A DNA stretch of 64,000 nucleotides from Antricoccus suffuscus (GCF_003003235.1 NZ_PVUE01000006.1:124001-188000); one strand, 5' to 3'. Counted from the first letter of the stretch, positions 1 to 9,800 are shown. A program made the numbers and translations. The notes: generated from the sequence alone by a model not told the origin.

Positions 1-422
1 CCGAGTCGGTAGTTGATCGTCACGCAGACGACCCCGTCCCGCGCGAACGACGTGCCGGCGTACTGCGCGATCGAACCGGACCCGTTCATGAACGACCCAC
101 CGTGGATCCAGACGTAGACCGGTAGTCCGCTCGCGGTCGGGTCAGGCGTCCACACATTGAGGTTGAGACACTCGTCGCCCTCGATCGTGACCTCAGGCAA
201 TAGTGCCTGGTACTGAGGCGGGTAGTCGCCTTTCGGCACGGTCGGACCATACTGGCTCGCATCGCGTACGCCGTCCCACGACACGGGCGGGGCCGGCGGC
301 TTCATCCGCAGGTCATCGAACGGCGCCGCGGCGTACGGGATCCCGAGAAACGCCTGCATTCCACGATCGGTCGTTCCTTGGATGGCTCCCTGCTGCACGT
401 GCACGATCGGCTGGTCGGCCAT
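1..422 (-). CDS. Type B carboxylesterase/lipase, N-terminal part (cut by window edge)
   Basis: This is the first ~140 residues of an alpha/beta-hydrolase of the carboxylesterase type B family, which hydrolyses carboxylic esters. The family N-terminus is clear: GAIQGTTDRGMQAFLGIPYA, then DECLNLNVWTP, then the oxyanion-hole segment VWIHGGSF near residue 107. The catalytic Ser (GESAG), acidic residue and His would lie beyond position 1 and cannot be checked. The ATG at 420-422 is chosen because homology begins at once. No signal peptide is visible, so it is probably cytoplasmic. It is divergent from the HtrA-like gene, and the ~255 bases between them must carry both promoters. Confidence 0.88.
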   Translation of the reverse strand, partial: MADQPIVHVQQGAIQGTTDRGMQAFLGIPYAAAPFDDLRMKPPAPPVSWDGVRDASQYGPTVPKGDYPPQYQALLPEVTIEGDECLNLNVWTPDPTASGLPVYVWIHGGSFMNGSGSIAQYAGTSFARDGVVCVTINYRL

Positions 423-677
423 GGAGTACCCCCGTTCCCCGCGACGAGCGGGATTGACTCATTCGGGACCGGTGTGGCCCAGATTCTCAATCTACCGAGC
501 GATCGCTACCGGGGACAGTGCCCGACCACGCGGCATCATCAGGTCGCCGCGCCGCGCGAATCGTCATTCTCAGGCAGTTCCGTGCTTGTTCTCAGCAAAC
601 CGCAAACTACACCGCGCCTACTCAAAGGAGAGTCATAGATCGCATCGCAGCAGCACACGAAGTCATCGGAGATAAAG

Positions 678-1931
678 ATGGACGAAAACTGGCCGGACGC
701 ACTTGGCACGCACGCGCCGAGCCCGCAACCCGATCCGACGCCTCATCCCCGGCAACACCATCGGGCCGCGTGGTTGACCGGCGGTGCGCTGGCCGTCGCC
801 GCGTCGATGTGCGTGGGAGTCGCGATCGGCGCCGGTGGATCGTCACAGCAGGCCGCGGCGTCGACATCGCTGGTCCGGCCGAACACGAGTAGCCAGGGCA
901 GCTCGGCCGGCGACTTCAGTGTCGGCGGCAGTATCGCTGGCGGATATCGCAATGGGCAGCCCGGTGCCAATGCGGGCAATGGCACTGCCGGGAGCACGAA
1001 CTCGGCTACCGCTGCTCAACAGATCGGCGTGGTCGACATCGTTTCGGCGCTGGGTTACCAGAGTGCCGAGGCGGCGGGCACCGGCATGATCCTCACGCGT
1101 AACGGTGAGGTGCTGACCAACAATCACGTCGTCGATGGCGCCACGAGCATCCAGGCGACGGTCGTGTCCACCGGCGCGACCTACACCGCCACGGTGGTCG
1201 GTACCGACCCGACGGGTGATATCGCGGTCCTGCAGTTGCAGGGCGCGTCGAACCTTCAGACGGCGCAAATGGACTCTGCCGCGGCGACCGTAGGGCAGAG
1301 CGTCACCGGTGTCGGAAATGCCGGCGGGGCAGGCGGCACGCCCAGCGCCGCCAGCGGGACGGTCACCGCGACGGACCAAACCATCACCGCCTCGGACAGC
1401 AATGGCGCTAACCCGGAAACTCTTAACGGCCTGATCGAGGACAACGCCGCTATCCAGGCCGGTGACTCGGGCGGCCCGCTGTATAACAGTTCCGATCGCA
1501 TAGTTGGCATGGACACCGCAGCCGAGTCCGCGACGACAACAGCGACATCGACCTCACCGACGGCAACCAGTTACGCCATCCCGATTGGGACCGCACTTGC
1601 GGTCGCCAACCAGATCGAGTCGAATCAGGCTTCGGACACCGTCCACATCGGTTATCCGGCGTTTCTCGGCGTTGCGCTGCAACCGGGTAGCGCGGCTGGC
1701 TCTGGTAGCACGGTGGTGGACGTGGTGTCAGGTGCCCCCGCCGCGCAAGCCGGTGTTGTCGCGGGCGACGTAATCACCTCGCTGGGCGGTCGACCGGCCA
1801 CGACCAGCAGCGGACTTCAGTCAAACCTGGATAGCTACCGACCCGGGCAACAGACCACCATTACCTGGACGGACACGGCCGGACAGTCACACACCGCGAC
1901 GCTCACCCTTGCCCAGGGCCCGGCCGACTGA
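678..1931 (+). CDS. HtrA/DegP-like membrane-anchored serine protease with PDZ domain
   Basis: Predicted S1C-type serine protease of 417 aa for envelope protein quality control. A Pro/His-rich cytoplasmic tail of ~30 residues precedes one membrane anchor (about 31-53) and an Ala/Gly/Ser-rich linker. The trypsin-like domain carries the triad: His150 in NNHVVDGA, Asp181 in DPTGDIAVLQL and Ser264 in GDSGGPLY. A single PDZ domain follows (about 330-410, starting at FLGVALQPG and including AGVVAGDVI). The start is supported by GGAGA five to six bases upstream of the ATG. This tail-anchor-protease-PDZ layout is that of actinobacterial PepD/HtrA proteins. It is monocistronic; the next gene is convergent. 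Confidence 0.92.
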   Translation: MDENWPDALGTHAPSPQPDPTPHPRQHHRAAWLTGGALAVAASMCVGVAIGAGGSSQQAAASTSLVRPNTSSQGSSAGDFSVGGSIAGGYRNGQPGANAGNGTAGSTNSATAAQQIGVVDIVSALGYQSAEAAGTGMILTRNGEVLTNNHVVDGATSIQATVVSTGATYTATVVGTDPTGDIAVLQLQGASNLQTAQMDSAAATVGQSVTGVGNAGGAGGTPSAASGTVTATDQTITASDSNGANPETLNGLIEDNAAIQAGDSGGPLYNSSDRIVGMDTAAESATTTATSTSPTATSYAIPIGTALAVANQIESNQASDTVHIGYPAFLGVALQPGSAAGSGSTVVDVVSGAPAAQAGVVAGDVITSLGGRPATTSSGLQSNLDSYRPGQQTTITWTDTAGQSHTATLTLAQGPAD

Positions 1932-1997
1932 GCCGGCCGGCGGCCTCGTCCGGTCCATCGACGCGCCGAGACCGATAATGACCAACGCTAGCGCCGC

Positions 1998-2606
1998 TTA
2001 CGGCCCGTCGTCGGGCGTTCGCTCGGCCGCCGCTAAGTAGCGCTCCACCCGCCGGTCCGGCACCAGCCAGATCAGCGCAACCAGTGTGTACAAACCCAGG
2101 CCTATCGCGGGATGCACAAACGTCAGCGCAAGGCCGGTGATGTAAATAAGGGGCGAGGTCCTGCCCTTCCAGTCCCCTCCGGTCGCTTGCGCCAGAGGAC
2201 CGTCCTTGCCCTGTCGACGGATTAACGTCGAACTGAGTATGTAGTAGGCAATCCCGGCCAACAGAAGGTTGGCTCCGTAGACCAGGACCGGGATCTCGAC
2301 GAAGCCGGTCTCGTCCAGCCATCGGGTGGTAAACGGAAACAGCGACAGCCAGAACAGCAGATGCAGGTTAGCCCAGAGGATCGCGCCGTTGACGCCATCC
2401 ACCAACTGCATCATGTGGTGGTGGTTATTCCAGTAGATGCCGACGTACACAAAGCTGAGCAGGTAACTGAGGAATGTAGGGGCAACTTCGGCCAGGCCAT
2501 GCCACGTTGCCGTGGCGGGTACTCGCAGTTCGAGCACCATGATCGTGATGATGATGGCCAGTACGCCGTCGCTGAACGCCTCGAGTCGGTTTTTGTTAAT
2601 CGGCAC
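1998..2606 (-). CDS. TMEM175-family (DUF1211) membrane protein, putative potassium channel
   Basis: A 202-residue integral membrane protein with the TMEM175 signature RLEAFSDGVLAIIITIMVLE at its N-terminus (the R-x3-FSD motif of the first helix). Several more hydrophobic helices follow, with WNNHHHMMQLV in the loop after helix 2 or 3. Bacterial members form potassium-permeable channels in the inner membrane. I start at the GTG at 2604-2606, with AGAAGGG just upstream. An upstream extension in the same frame is Arg/Cys-rich and unlike the family. It is convergent with the protease gene. The 66 bases between the two genes hold no obvious terminator. Confidence 0.82.
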   Translation of the reverse strand: MPINKNRLEAFSDGVLAIIITIMVLELRVPATATWHGLAEVAPTFLSYLLSFVYVGIYWNNHHHMMQLVDGVNGAILWANLHLLFWLSLFPFTTRWLDETGFVEIPVLVYGANLLLAGIAYYILSSTLIRRQGKDGPLAQATGGDWKGRTSPLIYITGLALTFVHPAIGLGLYTLVALIWLVPDRRVERYLAAAERTPDDGP

Positions 2607-2771
2607 GGCCCTTCTACAATGACGTCCCCGATTCGAGTCGGTCAGGTACGAGGTCACCACAAAACTACGGATCCGAAAACAGACTACGCAACGAATCCCA
2701 CTCACATCCTCGGGATCACGTACGACCCGCTCAGTCTCGGCGGACTGGGCTAGAACGATTAACGGCCCATA

Positions 2772-2790
2772 TAGTTCGACGAACGAACTA
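2772..2790. promoter_or_regulatory. Probable MarR operator upstream of the MarR/ABC-exporter operon
   Basis: A perfect inverted repeat TAGTTCG-ACGAA-CGAACTA lies 21 bases before the MarR GTG start. A second, tighter dyad, GTTCG-A-CGAAC, is nested inside it. The position suggests autoregulation by the adjacent MarR protein, the usual arrangement for MarR-controlled efflux. The binding itself is inferred. Confidence 0.6.
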
Positions 2791-2811
2791 GTTTGGAGTT
2801 ACCCTCGAAAC

Positions 2812-3276
2812 GTGACCTCATCTCGCCGCGCTGCGGACCCCGACGCGCAGAGGCAGGCCGTACGGGCACTTGCCCGCATGTCCCGCGTGTTGGAGCGTTC
2901 ATCCGCGGAGCTAAATCTCGCTCACTATCGGGTGCTGTCGGCGATCGCCTCGGGTGACCAGCGGGCCTCCCGGGTAGCTGCTCGACTCGCCCTTGGCCGA
3001 CCAACTGTCAGCTCGGCGGTCGACGCTCTGTGCAAACGCGGGCTGATCGAACGCACTGGCGTCGAGGGCGACCAACGCGCCGCGTCGCTATCACTGACCC
3101 GCGACGGCGAGGCGATGCTCGAACGAGTCGAGGCCGAGATGGTCCGGCGGCTCGATCTGCTGTGTGCCCGCACGCCCGACGGCGCGCAAGTCATTCAGTC
3201 CCTGGCCTGGCTCGGGCCGGCGATCGACGCGGCAGTAGCCGAACGCCGGCCCGACAGTATCGCGACTGGCCGATGA
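2812..3276 (+). CDS. MarR family transcriptional regulator
   Basis: A 154-residue winged-helix regulator. The helix-turn-helix covers roughly residues 45-75 (ASRVAARLALGRPTVSSAVD), followed by the recognition/wing part CKRGLIERTG and DQRAASLSLTRDGEAML, which is diagnostic for MarR. It begins at a GTG; no strong ribosome-binding site is seen, so translation may be weak. Its stop lies 7 bases before the ATG of the large ABC exporter, so the two form one operon. The gene probably controls exporter expression in response to a small ligand, acting at the palindrome just upstream. Confidence 0.9.
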   Translation: MTSSRRAADPDAQRQAVRALARMSRVLERSSAELNLAHYRVLSAIASGDQRASRVAARLALGRPTVSSAVDALCKRGLIERTGVEGDQRAASLSLTRDGEAMLERVEAEMVRRLDLLCARTPDGAQVIQSLAWLGPAIDAAVAERRPDSIATGR

Positions 3277-3283
3277 CGGGACG

Positions 3284-6200
3284 ATGACGACCCGCACCGA
3301 GACGGCGCAGCGGACTCCAGCACAGGGCGCGTCCGAGCAATCTCCGAGCGGATGGATACGCCGCCTGGGCAGTTATGTCCTGCGCCATCGTCGTGATGTC
3401 ACGATCGCGTTGTCGGCGGCGGTCCTGGGCAGTGGTTGTCAAACCGTCGTACCGCTCCTTGAGCGACAAATCGTCGACAACGTAATAGTCGCGCAGACCT
3501 CAAGCCTGTGGCCGTGGCTCGTGCTGCTCTTAGTCCTTGCCGCGGCGAGCTTCGGATTCGCCTACCTGCGACGCTATCGAGGTGGCCGCGTCGCGCTGTC
3601 CGTGCAGTACGACTTGCGCAACGATATGCAGGCACACCTGCAGCGGATGGACTTTGCGAACCTGGACCGGATGCCGACCGGGCAACTCGTCGCTCGAGCC
3701 AACTCCGACTCGGCGCTTGTCCAAGGCTTACTCAGCTTCTTGCCGATCATGGGCGGCAACCTGCTGCTGATGCTGCTGTCGCTGATCGTGATGCTGTTCC
3801 TCTCACCGCTGCTCGCCATCGTCAGCCTCGTCATCGCGCCCGCGCTACTCGTCGTGTCCTACCGAATGCGGCGGCGAATATTCCCCGCGACCTGGGACGC
3901 GCAGCAACGCGAGGGAGACGTAGTACAGATCGTCGACGAGGATGTCAACGGCGTACGCGTAGTCAAGGCATTCGGCCGCGAGGCGCGGGAGATCAAGCGG
4001 GTGGCCGATTCGGCGCACACCCTGTACGGCGCACAGCTGCGCGTCACCCGCCTGCAGGCGCGCTATCAGCCTCTACTGCAGACGATCCCGTCCATTGCAC
4101 AAGTCGCGATCCTCGCCCTCGGCGGCTGGCTGGCGCTGCGGCACAATCTGACCCTCGGTACGTTTCTAGCGTTCTCGACGTACGTCGCACAGCTGATGGC
4201 ACCTGCCCGCCAACTTGCTGGCCTTCTTACGGTCGGCCAGCAGGCCAGGGCCGGCATAGAACGCATCTTCCAACTGCTCGACCTGCGACCGTCGATCGTC
4301 GATCCCCCAGACGCAATTGACCTCCGCGACATCCAGGGCGCCGTCACGTTCTCCGACGTGCGGTTCGGGTACAACGCGGACACCGAGGTGTTGCGCGGGC
4401 TGAACTTACATATTGCGGCCGGTGAACGGGTGGCGATCGTCGGGCCCAGCGGCAGCGGCAAAACCTCCGCGACGTTGCTGATCTCGCGCTTCTACGATCC
4501 GGACTCAGGGTCGGTGGCGGTCGATGGGCACGACGTACGGACCGTGTCATTACATTCACTACGGTCCGAGATCGGTGTCGTGTTTGAAGACAGTTTCTTG
4601 TTTTCGGACACGATTCGATCCAACATCACTTATGGCAGACCGAGTGCGACCGATGAGCAGGTAGGGGCGGCGGCGCGGGCAGCAATGGCCGAAGAGTTCA
4701 TCGCGGCCCTGCCCAAGGGATACGATACCGTCGTTGGCGAACGCGGACTGACCCTGTCAGGCGGCCAGCGCCAACGAATCGCGCTGGCCAGGGCCATCCT
4801 CTCCGATCCGCGGATCCTGATCCTCGACGACGCAACGAGCGCCGTCGACGCCAACACCGAAGAGGCGATCAACGCGGCATTGCGTAGCGTGATGGCCGGC
4901 CGCACGACGTTGCTGGTCGCTCACCGCCGATCGACACTCCATCTCGCGGACCGGATCGTCGTACTCGATCAGGGCCGCATTGTCGAACAAGGAAACCACG
5001 AACAACTGTTACACCGCAGCGCTTTCTACCGCACACTATTGACCGGTCTCGAGGATGACTCGGCCGAGCAGGTAGGCGACCGGATCGAGGCATTGAGCAC
5101 GATCGCCACAGCTCGCCAGCGGACCGGCGCGGCGTGGGACGACACCGCGACGCAAGCAGTACGCCGATCCGTCAGGACTGCCAGCGGCCCGCCCAGCCTC
5201 GGTTCTGGGCTCGGTCGCGGCGGCGGCGGGAGCTGGAAGGCCAACCTCGCGCCAACACCGGAACTGCTCAAGCAAGTAGCCGCGCTGAACCCAATCCGAG
5301 ATCGTGCGCAGATCGATCTCGACCAAGAAACCCGACACCAACCGGGCTTCACACTGCCCAAGTTGTTGGGCGAGTTTCGGCGGCCACTGCTCATCGCGCT
5401 CGTCCTTGTCGTGTTGGATGCAGTGGCGTCCCTCGCGGGACCGGTCTTGGTCAAGACAGGTATCGATGATGGCGTAATCGCGGGTGCCGGTGGCGTACTC
5501 GCTGCCGCCTCAGGTCTATTTCTCATCGTCACCCTCGTCGACCTGGTGATCCAAGTAGGCCAGACATTTGTCAGCGGACGTGTCGCGCAGCGAGTCATGC
5601 TGTCGCTGCGGATCCGGATCTGGGCCCAACTGCAACGATTGTCGTTGAACTACTACGAACGCGAGATGGCTGGCCGGATCATGACCCGGATGACCACGGA
5701 CGTGGATCAGTTCGAGTCTCTGATCGAAAATGGTCTGCTAGCCGCATTGGTCTCGTTCGTGACCTTCGTTGGGGTCGGGGTCGCTCTTGTCCTGTTCAAC
5801 GTGCAGCTCGGTCTCCTCACGCTGAGCGTCGTGCTACCACTGGCGATAGCGACCGTGCTCTTCCGGCGCCGCGCTTCCCGCTTATACGATCTGGCCCGGG
5901 AGCGGATCGCTGTCGTCAATGCCGACTTCCAAGAGAGCCTCTCGGGAGTCCGCGAGTCGCAGGCGTTTGTGCACGAATCTGTTGCGACCCACCGGTTCCG
6001 CAGGCTTGGTGCGAATTACCTCGACGCCCGGCTCGCCGCACAGCGCCTGGTCGCGACGTACTTCCCGTTCGTGCAATTTCTGTCTGCAGCGGCGGATGCG
6101 ATCGTGCTCAGCCTTGGCGCCGTACTCATTCATGACGGCGACCTGACTGCGGGCGCGCTCATCGCGTTCATCCTTTACGTCGACCTGTTCTTCTCCCCCA

Positions 6201-7144
6201 TCCAACAGCTGTCCCAAGTCTTCGACTCATGGCAGCAGACTCGGATCTCAATCGGCCGAATCGCGGAGCTGATGAGGCTGAGCACCGGTACGCCACCAGC
6301 TAATGACGCGGCCGATCCCGGTCGGCTCACCGGCGCGATCACACTTGACGACCTGCACTTTTCCTATTCGGTGATGTCCGAACCCCACGACGACGAGCAA
6401 CGCGGTCCCGCCGACAGCCTTCACCCGACGCCGTCCCGAAGCACGGCGAAACCCCCGGAAGCGATCCGCGGCCTGGATCTATCGATCGCGGCAGGTGAGA
6501 CCGTCGCACTGGTCGGTGAAACCGGTGCGGGGAAGACGACCGTGATCAAGATGCTGGCCCGGTTCTACGATCCGGACCAGGGCGGCGTACTGGTCGACGG
6601 TCATGACTTGCGGTCGTTGGACCTGACGACGTACCGCCGACAGCTTGGTTATGTGCCCCAGGAAGCGTTCCTATTTACCGGGACGGTTCGCGACAATATC
6701 GCCTACGGGCGACCCGAAGCGTCGGATGTCGACGTGGAGGCGGCGGCGCGGGCGGTAGGTGCGCATGAGTTCATCGCACAAATGCCTGGCGGATACCTTC
6801 ATGAGATCTCCGAGCGCGGGCGGTCGTTGTCCGGAGGGCAGCGGCAACTGATAGCGCTCGCTCGTGCCGAGCTGGTCGATCCGGTGATCCTGCTGCTGGA
6901 CGAGGCAACCTCCAACCTCGATCTTGCGACCGAGGCCCGGGTTGCCGCGGCGATGCAGCGGTTGTCGCATAATCGCACGACGATCGTGATCGCGCACCGG
7001 CTTCAGACGGCGCGATCGGCGGACCGCATCGTCGTACTCGACCACGGAAGGATCGCGGAGGTCGGCAGCCACGACGAACTACTCGCCGGCGAGGGCCGGT
7101 ACGCCGCAATGTGGCAGGCATTTGCCTCACTCGGTTCCGGCTAG
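3284..7144 (+). CDS. Single-chain ABC exporter: two fused TMD-NBD halves (multidrug type)
   Basis: A 1286-residue type IV ABC exporter with the order TMD1-NBD1-linker-TMD2-NBD2. NBD1 has Walker A GPSGSGKT (about 387), signature LSGGQRQ (491) and Walker B ILILDDATS, with Asp516 where the catalytic Glu belongs. NBD2 has GETGAGKT (about 1078), LSGGQRQ (1182) and LLLDEATS with a normal Glu1207. One ATP site is therefore expected to be degenerate, as in heterodimeric exporters such as TM287/288 and BmrCD, here fused in one chain. A glycine-rich linker (RGGGGS around residue 645) joins the halves. NBD2 also holds an extra hydrophilic insert just before its Walker A. It is co-transcribed with the MarR gene. 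The substrate is unknown; drug or lipid export is likely. Confidence 0.93.
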   Translation: MTTRTETAQRTPAQGASEQSPSGWIRRLGSYVLRHRRDVTIALSAAVLGSGCQTVVPLLERQIVDNVIVAQTSSLWPWLVLLLVLAAASFGFAYLRRYRGGRVALSVQYDLRNDMQAHLQRMDFANLDRMPTGQLVARANSDSALVQGLLSFLPIMGGNLLLMLLSLIVMLFLSPLLAIVSLVIAPALLVVSYRMRRRIFPATWDAQQREGDVVQIVDEDVNGVRVVKAFGREAREIKRVADSAHTLYGAQLRVTRLQARYQPLLQTIPSIAQVAILALGGWLALRHNLTLGTFLAFSTYVAQLMAPARQLAGLLTVGQQARAGIERIFQLLDLRPSIVDPPDAIDLRDIQGAVTFSDVRFGYNADTEVLRGLNLHIAAGERVAIVGPSGSGKTSATLLISRFYDPDSGSVAVDGHDVRTVSLHSLRSEIGVVFEDSFLFSDTIRSNITYGRPSATDEQVGAAARAAMAEEFIAALPKGYDTVVGERGLTLSGGQRQRIALARAILSDPRILILDDATSAVDANTEEAINAALRSVMAGRTTLLVAHRRSTLHLADRIVVLDQGRIVEQGNHEQLLHRSAFYRTLLTGLEDDSAEQVGDRIEALSTIATARQRTGAAWDDTATQAVRRSVRTASGPPSLGSGLGRGGGGSWKANLAPTPELLKQVAALNPIRDRAQIDLDQETRHQPGFTLPKLLGEFRRPLLIALVLVVLDAVASLAGPVLVKTGIDDGVIAGAGGVLAAASGLFLIVTLVDLVIQVGQTFVSGRVAQRVMLSLRIRIWAQLQRLSLNYYEREMAGRIMTRMTTDVDQFESLIENGLLAALVSFVTFVGVGVALVLFNVQLGLLTLSVVLPLAIATVLFRRRASRLYDLARERIAVVNADFQESLSGVRESQAFVHESVATHRFRRLGANYLDARLAAQRLVATYFPFVQFLSAAADAIVLSLGAVLIHDGDLTAGALIAFILYVDLFFSPIQQLSQVFDSWQQTRISIGRIAELMRLSTGTPPANDAADPGRLTGAITLDDLHFSYSVMSEPHDDEQRGPADSLHPTPSRSTAKPPEAIRGLDLSIAAGETVALVGETGAGKTTVIKMLARFYDPDQGGVLVDGHDLRSLDLTTYRRQLGYVPQEAFLFTGTVRDNIAYGRPEASDVDVEAAARAVGAHEFIAQMPGGYLHEISERGRSLSGGQRQLIALARAELVDPVILLLDEATSNLDLATEARVAAAMQRLSHNRTTIVIAHRLQTARSADRIVVLDHGRIAEVGSHDELLAGEGRYAAMWQAFASLGSG

Positions 7145-7188
7145 AACTGCGCCGTACCGGTGACGAGCGTTAGGGAAATCGACGCAGG

Positions 7189-7929
7189 TCAGCGTACGAC
7201 GACGGACCCGCCGTCCACCGACAGCACCTGCCCGGTCATGTAGCTCGTGTCCTCCGAGGCGAGGAACACGAACGTCGGCGCGATCTCCTCCGGTTCGGCC
7301 CATCGTTTGATCATCATGCGTTCGAGGTAGGTCTCCACGAAGCGTTCGTCGGTGCGGATCTTCTCGGTCATCGGGGTCGCCGCGGCGGGCGCGATCGCGT
7401 TGACGATGATGCCGAAGCCGGCGAGCTCGCGGGCGGCCGAACGGGTCAGCGCGAGGATCCCGCCCTTGGCCGAGGCGTAGTTGGCTTGGCCGATCGTGCC
7501 GTTGATTCCGGCGCTCGAGGTGACGTTGATGATCCGGCCCCAACCGGCCTCGCGCATCTGCGGAATGACCGTCTGAGTGCACAGCCACGTGCCCTTGAGG
7601 TGCACGTTGATGACCGAGTCCCACTGCTCGTCGGTCATCTTCCACAGCATGGCCGGTCGCGTGATCCCGGCATTGTTGACCAGCACGCCGATCGGCCCAA
7701 GGTCGAGCTGCACGTCGTGCGCGAGTGACTCCACGTCCGCGCGCTGGCTGACGTCGCAGACGTAGCCGCGGAAGCCCTCACCGAGTTCTGCCGCTATGTC
7801 TACGATCTCCGGCCGTTTGTCGACCATTGCGACCTTCGCGCCTTCTGCGACGTACGCCTTCGCTACGGCGAGGCCGATTCCCTGACCGGCGCCTGTGACG
7901 ACGGCGACCCTACCTTCAAGCTTGCCCAC
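7189..7929 (-). CDS. SDR family NAD(P)-dependent oxidoreductase (FabG-like)
   Basis: A classical short-chain dehydrogenase of 246 aa. The cofactor motif TGAGQGIG (residues 12-19), NNAG (near 88), catalytic Ser (in SSAG) and YASAK (near 152-156) are all present. The C-terminus GQVLSVDGGS is typical of 3-oxoacyl-ACP-reductase-like enzymes. The start is the GTG at 7927-7929, preceded by GAGAGGAAG. A much longer open frame continues upstream, but it lies antisense or out of frame within the adaptor gene and is Arg-rich, so it is rejected. It could be the last gene of the transporter unit upstream (95-base gap), although a functional link is not evident. Confidence 0.9.
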   Translation of the reverse strand: MGKLEGRVAVVTGAGQGIGLAVAKAYVAEGAKVAMVDKRPEIVDIAAELGEGFRGYVCDVSQRADVESLAHDVQLDLGPIGVLVNNAGITRPAMLWKMTDEQWDSVINVHLKGTWLCTQTVIPQMREAGWGRIINVTSSAGINGTIGQANYASAKGGILALTRSAARELAGFGIIVNAIAPAAATPMTEKIRTDERFVETYLERMMIKRWAEPEEIAPTFVFLASEDTSYMTGQVLSVDGGSVVVR

Positions 7930-8024
7930 TGGTCTTCCTCTCGCTACTGATCGGTTGTCTGCACCCGACAGTAGTTCCATGCGATGGCGCGTTCCGCTGC
8001 GCCGGGTCCCCAATCGGGTCGGGG

Positions 8025-9800
8025 CTACCCGCCGCCGAATGCTCGGCCGTGCCCGCCTAACCCGCGGGTGGTCGTGCTGGTAGTCGTTGGCAGTGTCTCG
8101 TCCAGGTTGGCAAGGACGACGACCGCGGTCGACTTGAGCCCGGAGACGATCTGGGTCCGGTTCGGTCCTACCAGGCCGACGACGACCGGCACCGTGGTGG
8201 TTTTTCCGCCGTTGTCGACCGTCACGGTGTGCAGGGCCGCGAAGTTGTGCACCGCCGAGGTCGGCACCGTCAGCACGTGTTTGACGCTGCCGAGGACGAT
8301 CGTGTCCTGGACCGACCCGCCGGCGTACAGGTGTGGCGCGTCGCCCGAGATCGCGATCGTAACTGGATAGCTGGCCGGTGACGAGGTCGACAGCATCCCG
8401 ATCGCCGCCACGCTGCCGGCGATCGGCGACGACTGCCCATCCGGAAGCACCTGCACCGAGTCGCCTACCTTGATCCGGCCGACCGTGGTGTCGTTGACAT
8501 GAGCGGTGACCTCGTCTGCGCCGCTGCCGACAACGACGAACTGCGGGTCTGCCGCCGTGCTCGCCTGGACCGATTGCCCGACGGTCACCGAGACCGTGGC
8601 TACGGTGCCCGCGATCGGGCTGACCACCGATGCCTGGTCGACGTTTTGCTGCGCCTGCGTCAGCTCTGCGTTGGCGAGGTCGATCTGCGCCTGGTCCGCG
8701 GCCAACTGTTGCGGGGTTGCCGGTCGTACGGCGCTTCCGCTCCTTCCTGAGCTGCCCGAATTGCCCGAGTCTCCCGAACCTCCGTTCGCCGTACCGGAGC
8801 CACCCGTGCCTGAGCCCTTGGACGTCGACGCGCCGGACCCGGCGCCGCTGGAGCGTTTGGAGTTCGCCGATGCGGACGGTCCGCTCGCGGTCGGACCGGC
8901 CGGGCGTGACGCAGGCGCCGGGGCGGTCGTCGCGGGAGGTGCCTTGCTCGGCGGTGAGGTCGTGACCGGCGCGGGGGTCGTCGTAGGCGCGGACTGCTCG
9001 GACGCGATCAGCGTGCTCAACGCGCCGGCAAGGCCCGACTCGTCGGTCCCGACGGCCGCTTGGTCGGCGTTCAGCGCTGTCTGGTCGGCTTGCACCGCCT
9101 GAACCGCCGTGGTGCAGGCCTGGCTCTGGGCCGGCGTACCGGTTGGCGATGCGGTCACGAATGCCTGACAAGCCGTTTCTTCGGCGGCCAGGTCGGTCTT
9201 TGTCTGTATAAGAGCGGCGTCGGCCGCATGCTGCGCGTCCACGAGAGCGGCTTGCTGCGTAATGATTGCCTGAAGCTGGCTGCTAGCGGAGGTCCCAGAA
9301 TCGTCGACCTGCTCGACCTGCAAAGTGCCGTTCTTGATGTATATGGCCGGTGCGGCGCCCGTGCCGAGTTCCCCAGACTGATCCGCCGCGAGTTTCGCCT
9401 GCGCTGCGGCGACGGCTGCCTGTGCCGCGGTCAGCGCGTTCTGCAGGTTCGCCGCGTCCAACGACGCTAGTGTCTCGCCGGCAGAGACCTGCTGGCCGAC
9501 CGCTACCGCGATGCTCGAGACCTGCCCGGACGTGACAAATCCGATGTTCGCCGTGTTGACCTGTTCGATGGTCCCGCTCGCCGTGACGACAGCCTGCACA
9601 TCATCCTTGGTCGCGCTTGCGACCCGGTACGACGGTTGCGGCGTACGGGTTGTGTACGCGAGAACGCCGCCGATCACCACCACGGCCGCGACTGCCACCC
9701 CGGCTCCCCGGATCAGCAGTCGCCGTCGGCCGCCGGACATTCTGTGTCGGGTTGTCTTGCGTGAGCCCAGACTCACCAACCTCGACATGAGGTCAGCCAT
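8025..9800 (-). CDS. HlyD/MacA-like efflux adaptor protein (long, Gly-rich tail)
   Basis: A 591-residue membrane-fusion-type adaptor. A basic N-tail is followed by one membrane anchor (about 30-50). A barrel-sandwich/lipoyl start follows (TIEQVNTANIGFVTSGQVSS, VGQQVSAGETLASLD), then a long Ala/Gln-rich helical hairpin with a low-complexity Ser/Gly/Thr/Pro insert in the middle. The lipoyl domain closes at VVSPIAGTVATVSVTVGQSV. Beta-barrel and membrane-proximal domains end in a glycine-rich tail (GLGGHGRAFGGG). It is larger than the sister adaptor (427 aa) because of the extra hairpin and insert. It overlaps the lipoprotein gene by 8 bases. In a Gram-positive it probably extends the ABC transporter through the cell wall. 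Confidence 0.88.
   Translation of the reverse strand: MADLMSRLVSLGSRKTTRHRMSGGRRRLLIRGAGVAVAAVVVIGGVLAYTTRTPQPSYRVASATKDDVQAVVTASGTIEQVNTANIGFVTSGQVSSIAVAVGQQVSAGETLASLDAANLQNALTAAQAAVAAAQAKLAADQSGELGTGAAPAIYIKNGTLQVEQVDDSGTSASSQLQAIITQQAALVDAQHAADAALIQTKTDLAAEETACQAFVTASPTGTPAQSQACTTAVQAVQADQTALNADQAAVGTDESGLAGALSTLIASEQSAPTTTPAPVTTSPPSKAPPATTAPAPASRPAGPTASGPSASANSKRSSGAGSGASTSKGSGTGGSGTANGGSGDSGNSGSSGRSGSAVRPATPQQLAADQAQIDLANAELTQAQQNVDQASVVSPIAGTVATVSVTVGQSVQASTAADPQFVVVGSGADEVTAHVNDTTVGRIKVGDSVQVLPDGQSSPIAGSVAAIGMLSTSSPASYPVTIAISGDAPHLYAGGSVQDTIVLGSVKHVLTVPTSAVHNFAALHTVTVDNGGKTTTVPVVVGLVGPNRTQIVSGLKSTAVVVLANLDETLPTTTSTTTRGLGGHGRAFGGG

Noticed and set aside
7189-9171. A long 660-codon frame merging the SDR with upstream sequence
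   Set aside because: The upstream part is an Arg-rich frame lying over the adaptor gene; SDR homology and a good ribosome-binding site place the start at 7929.
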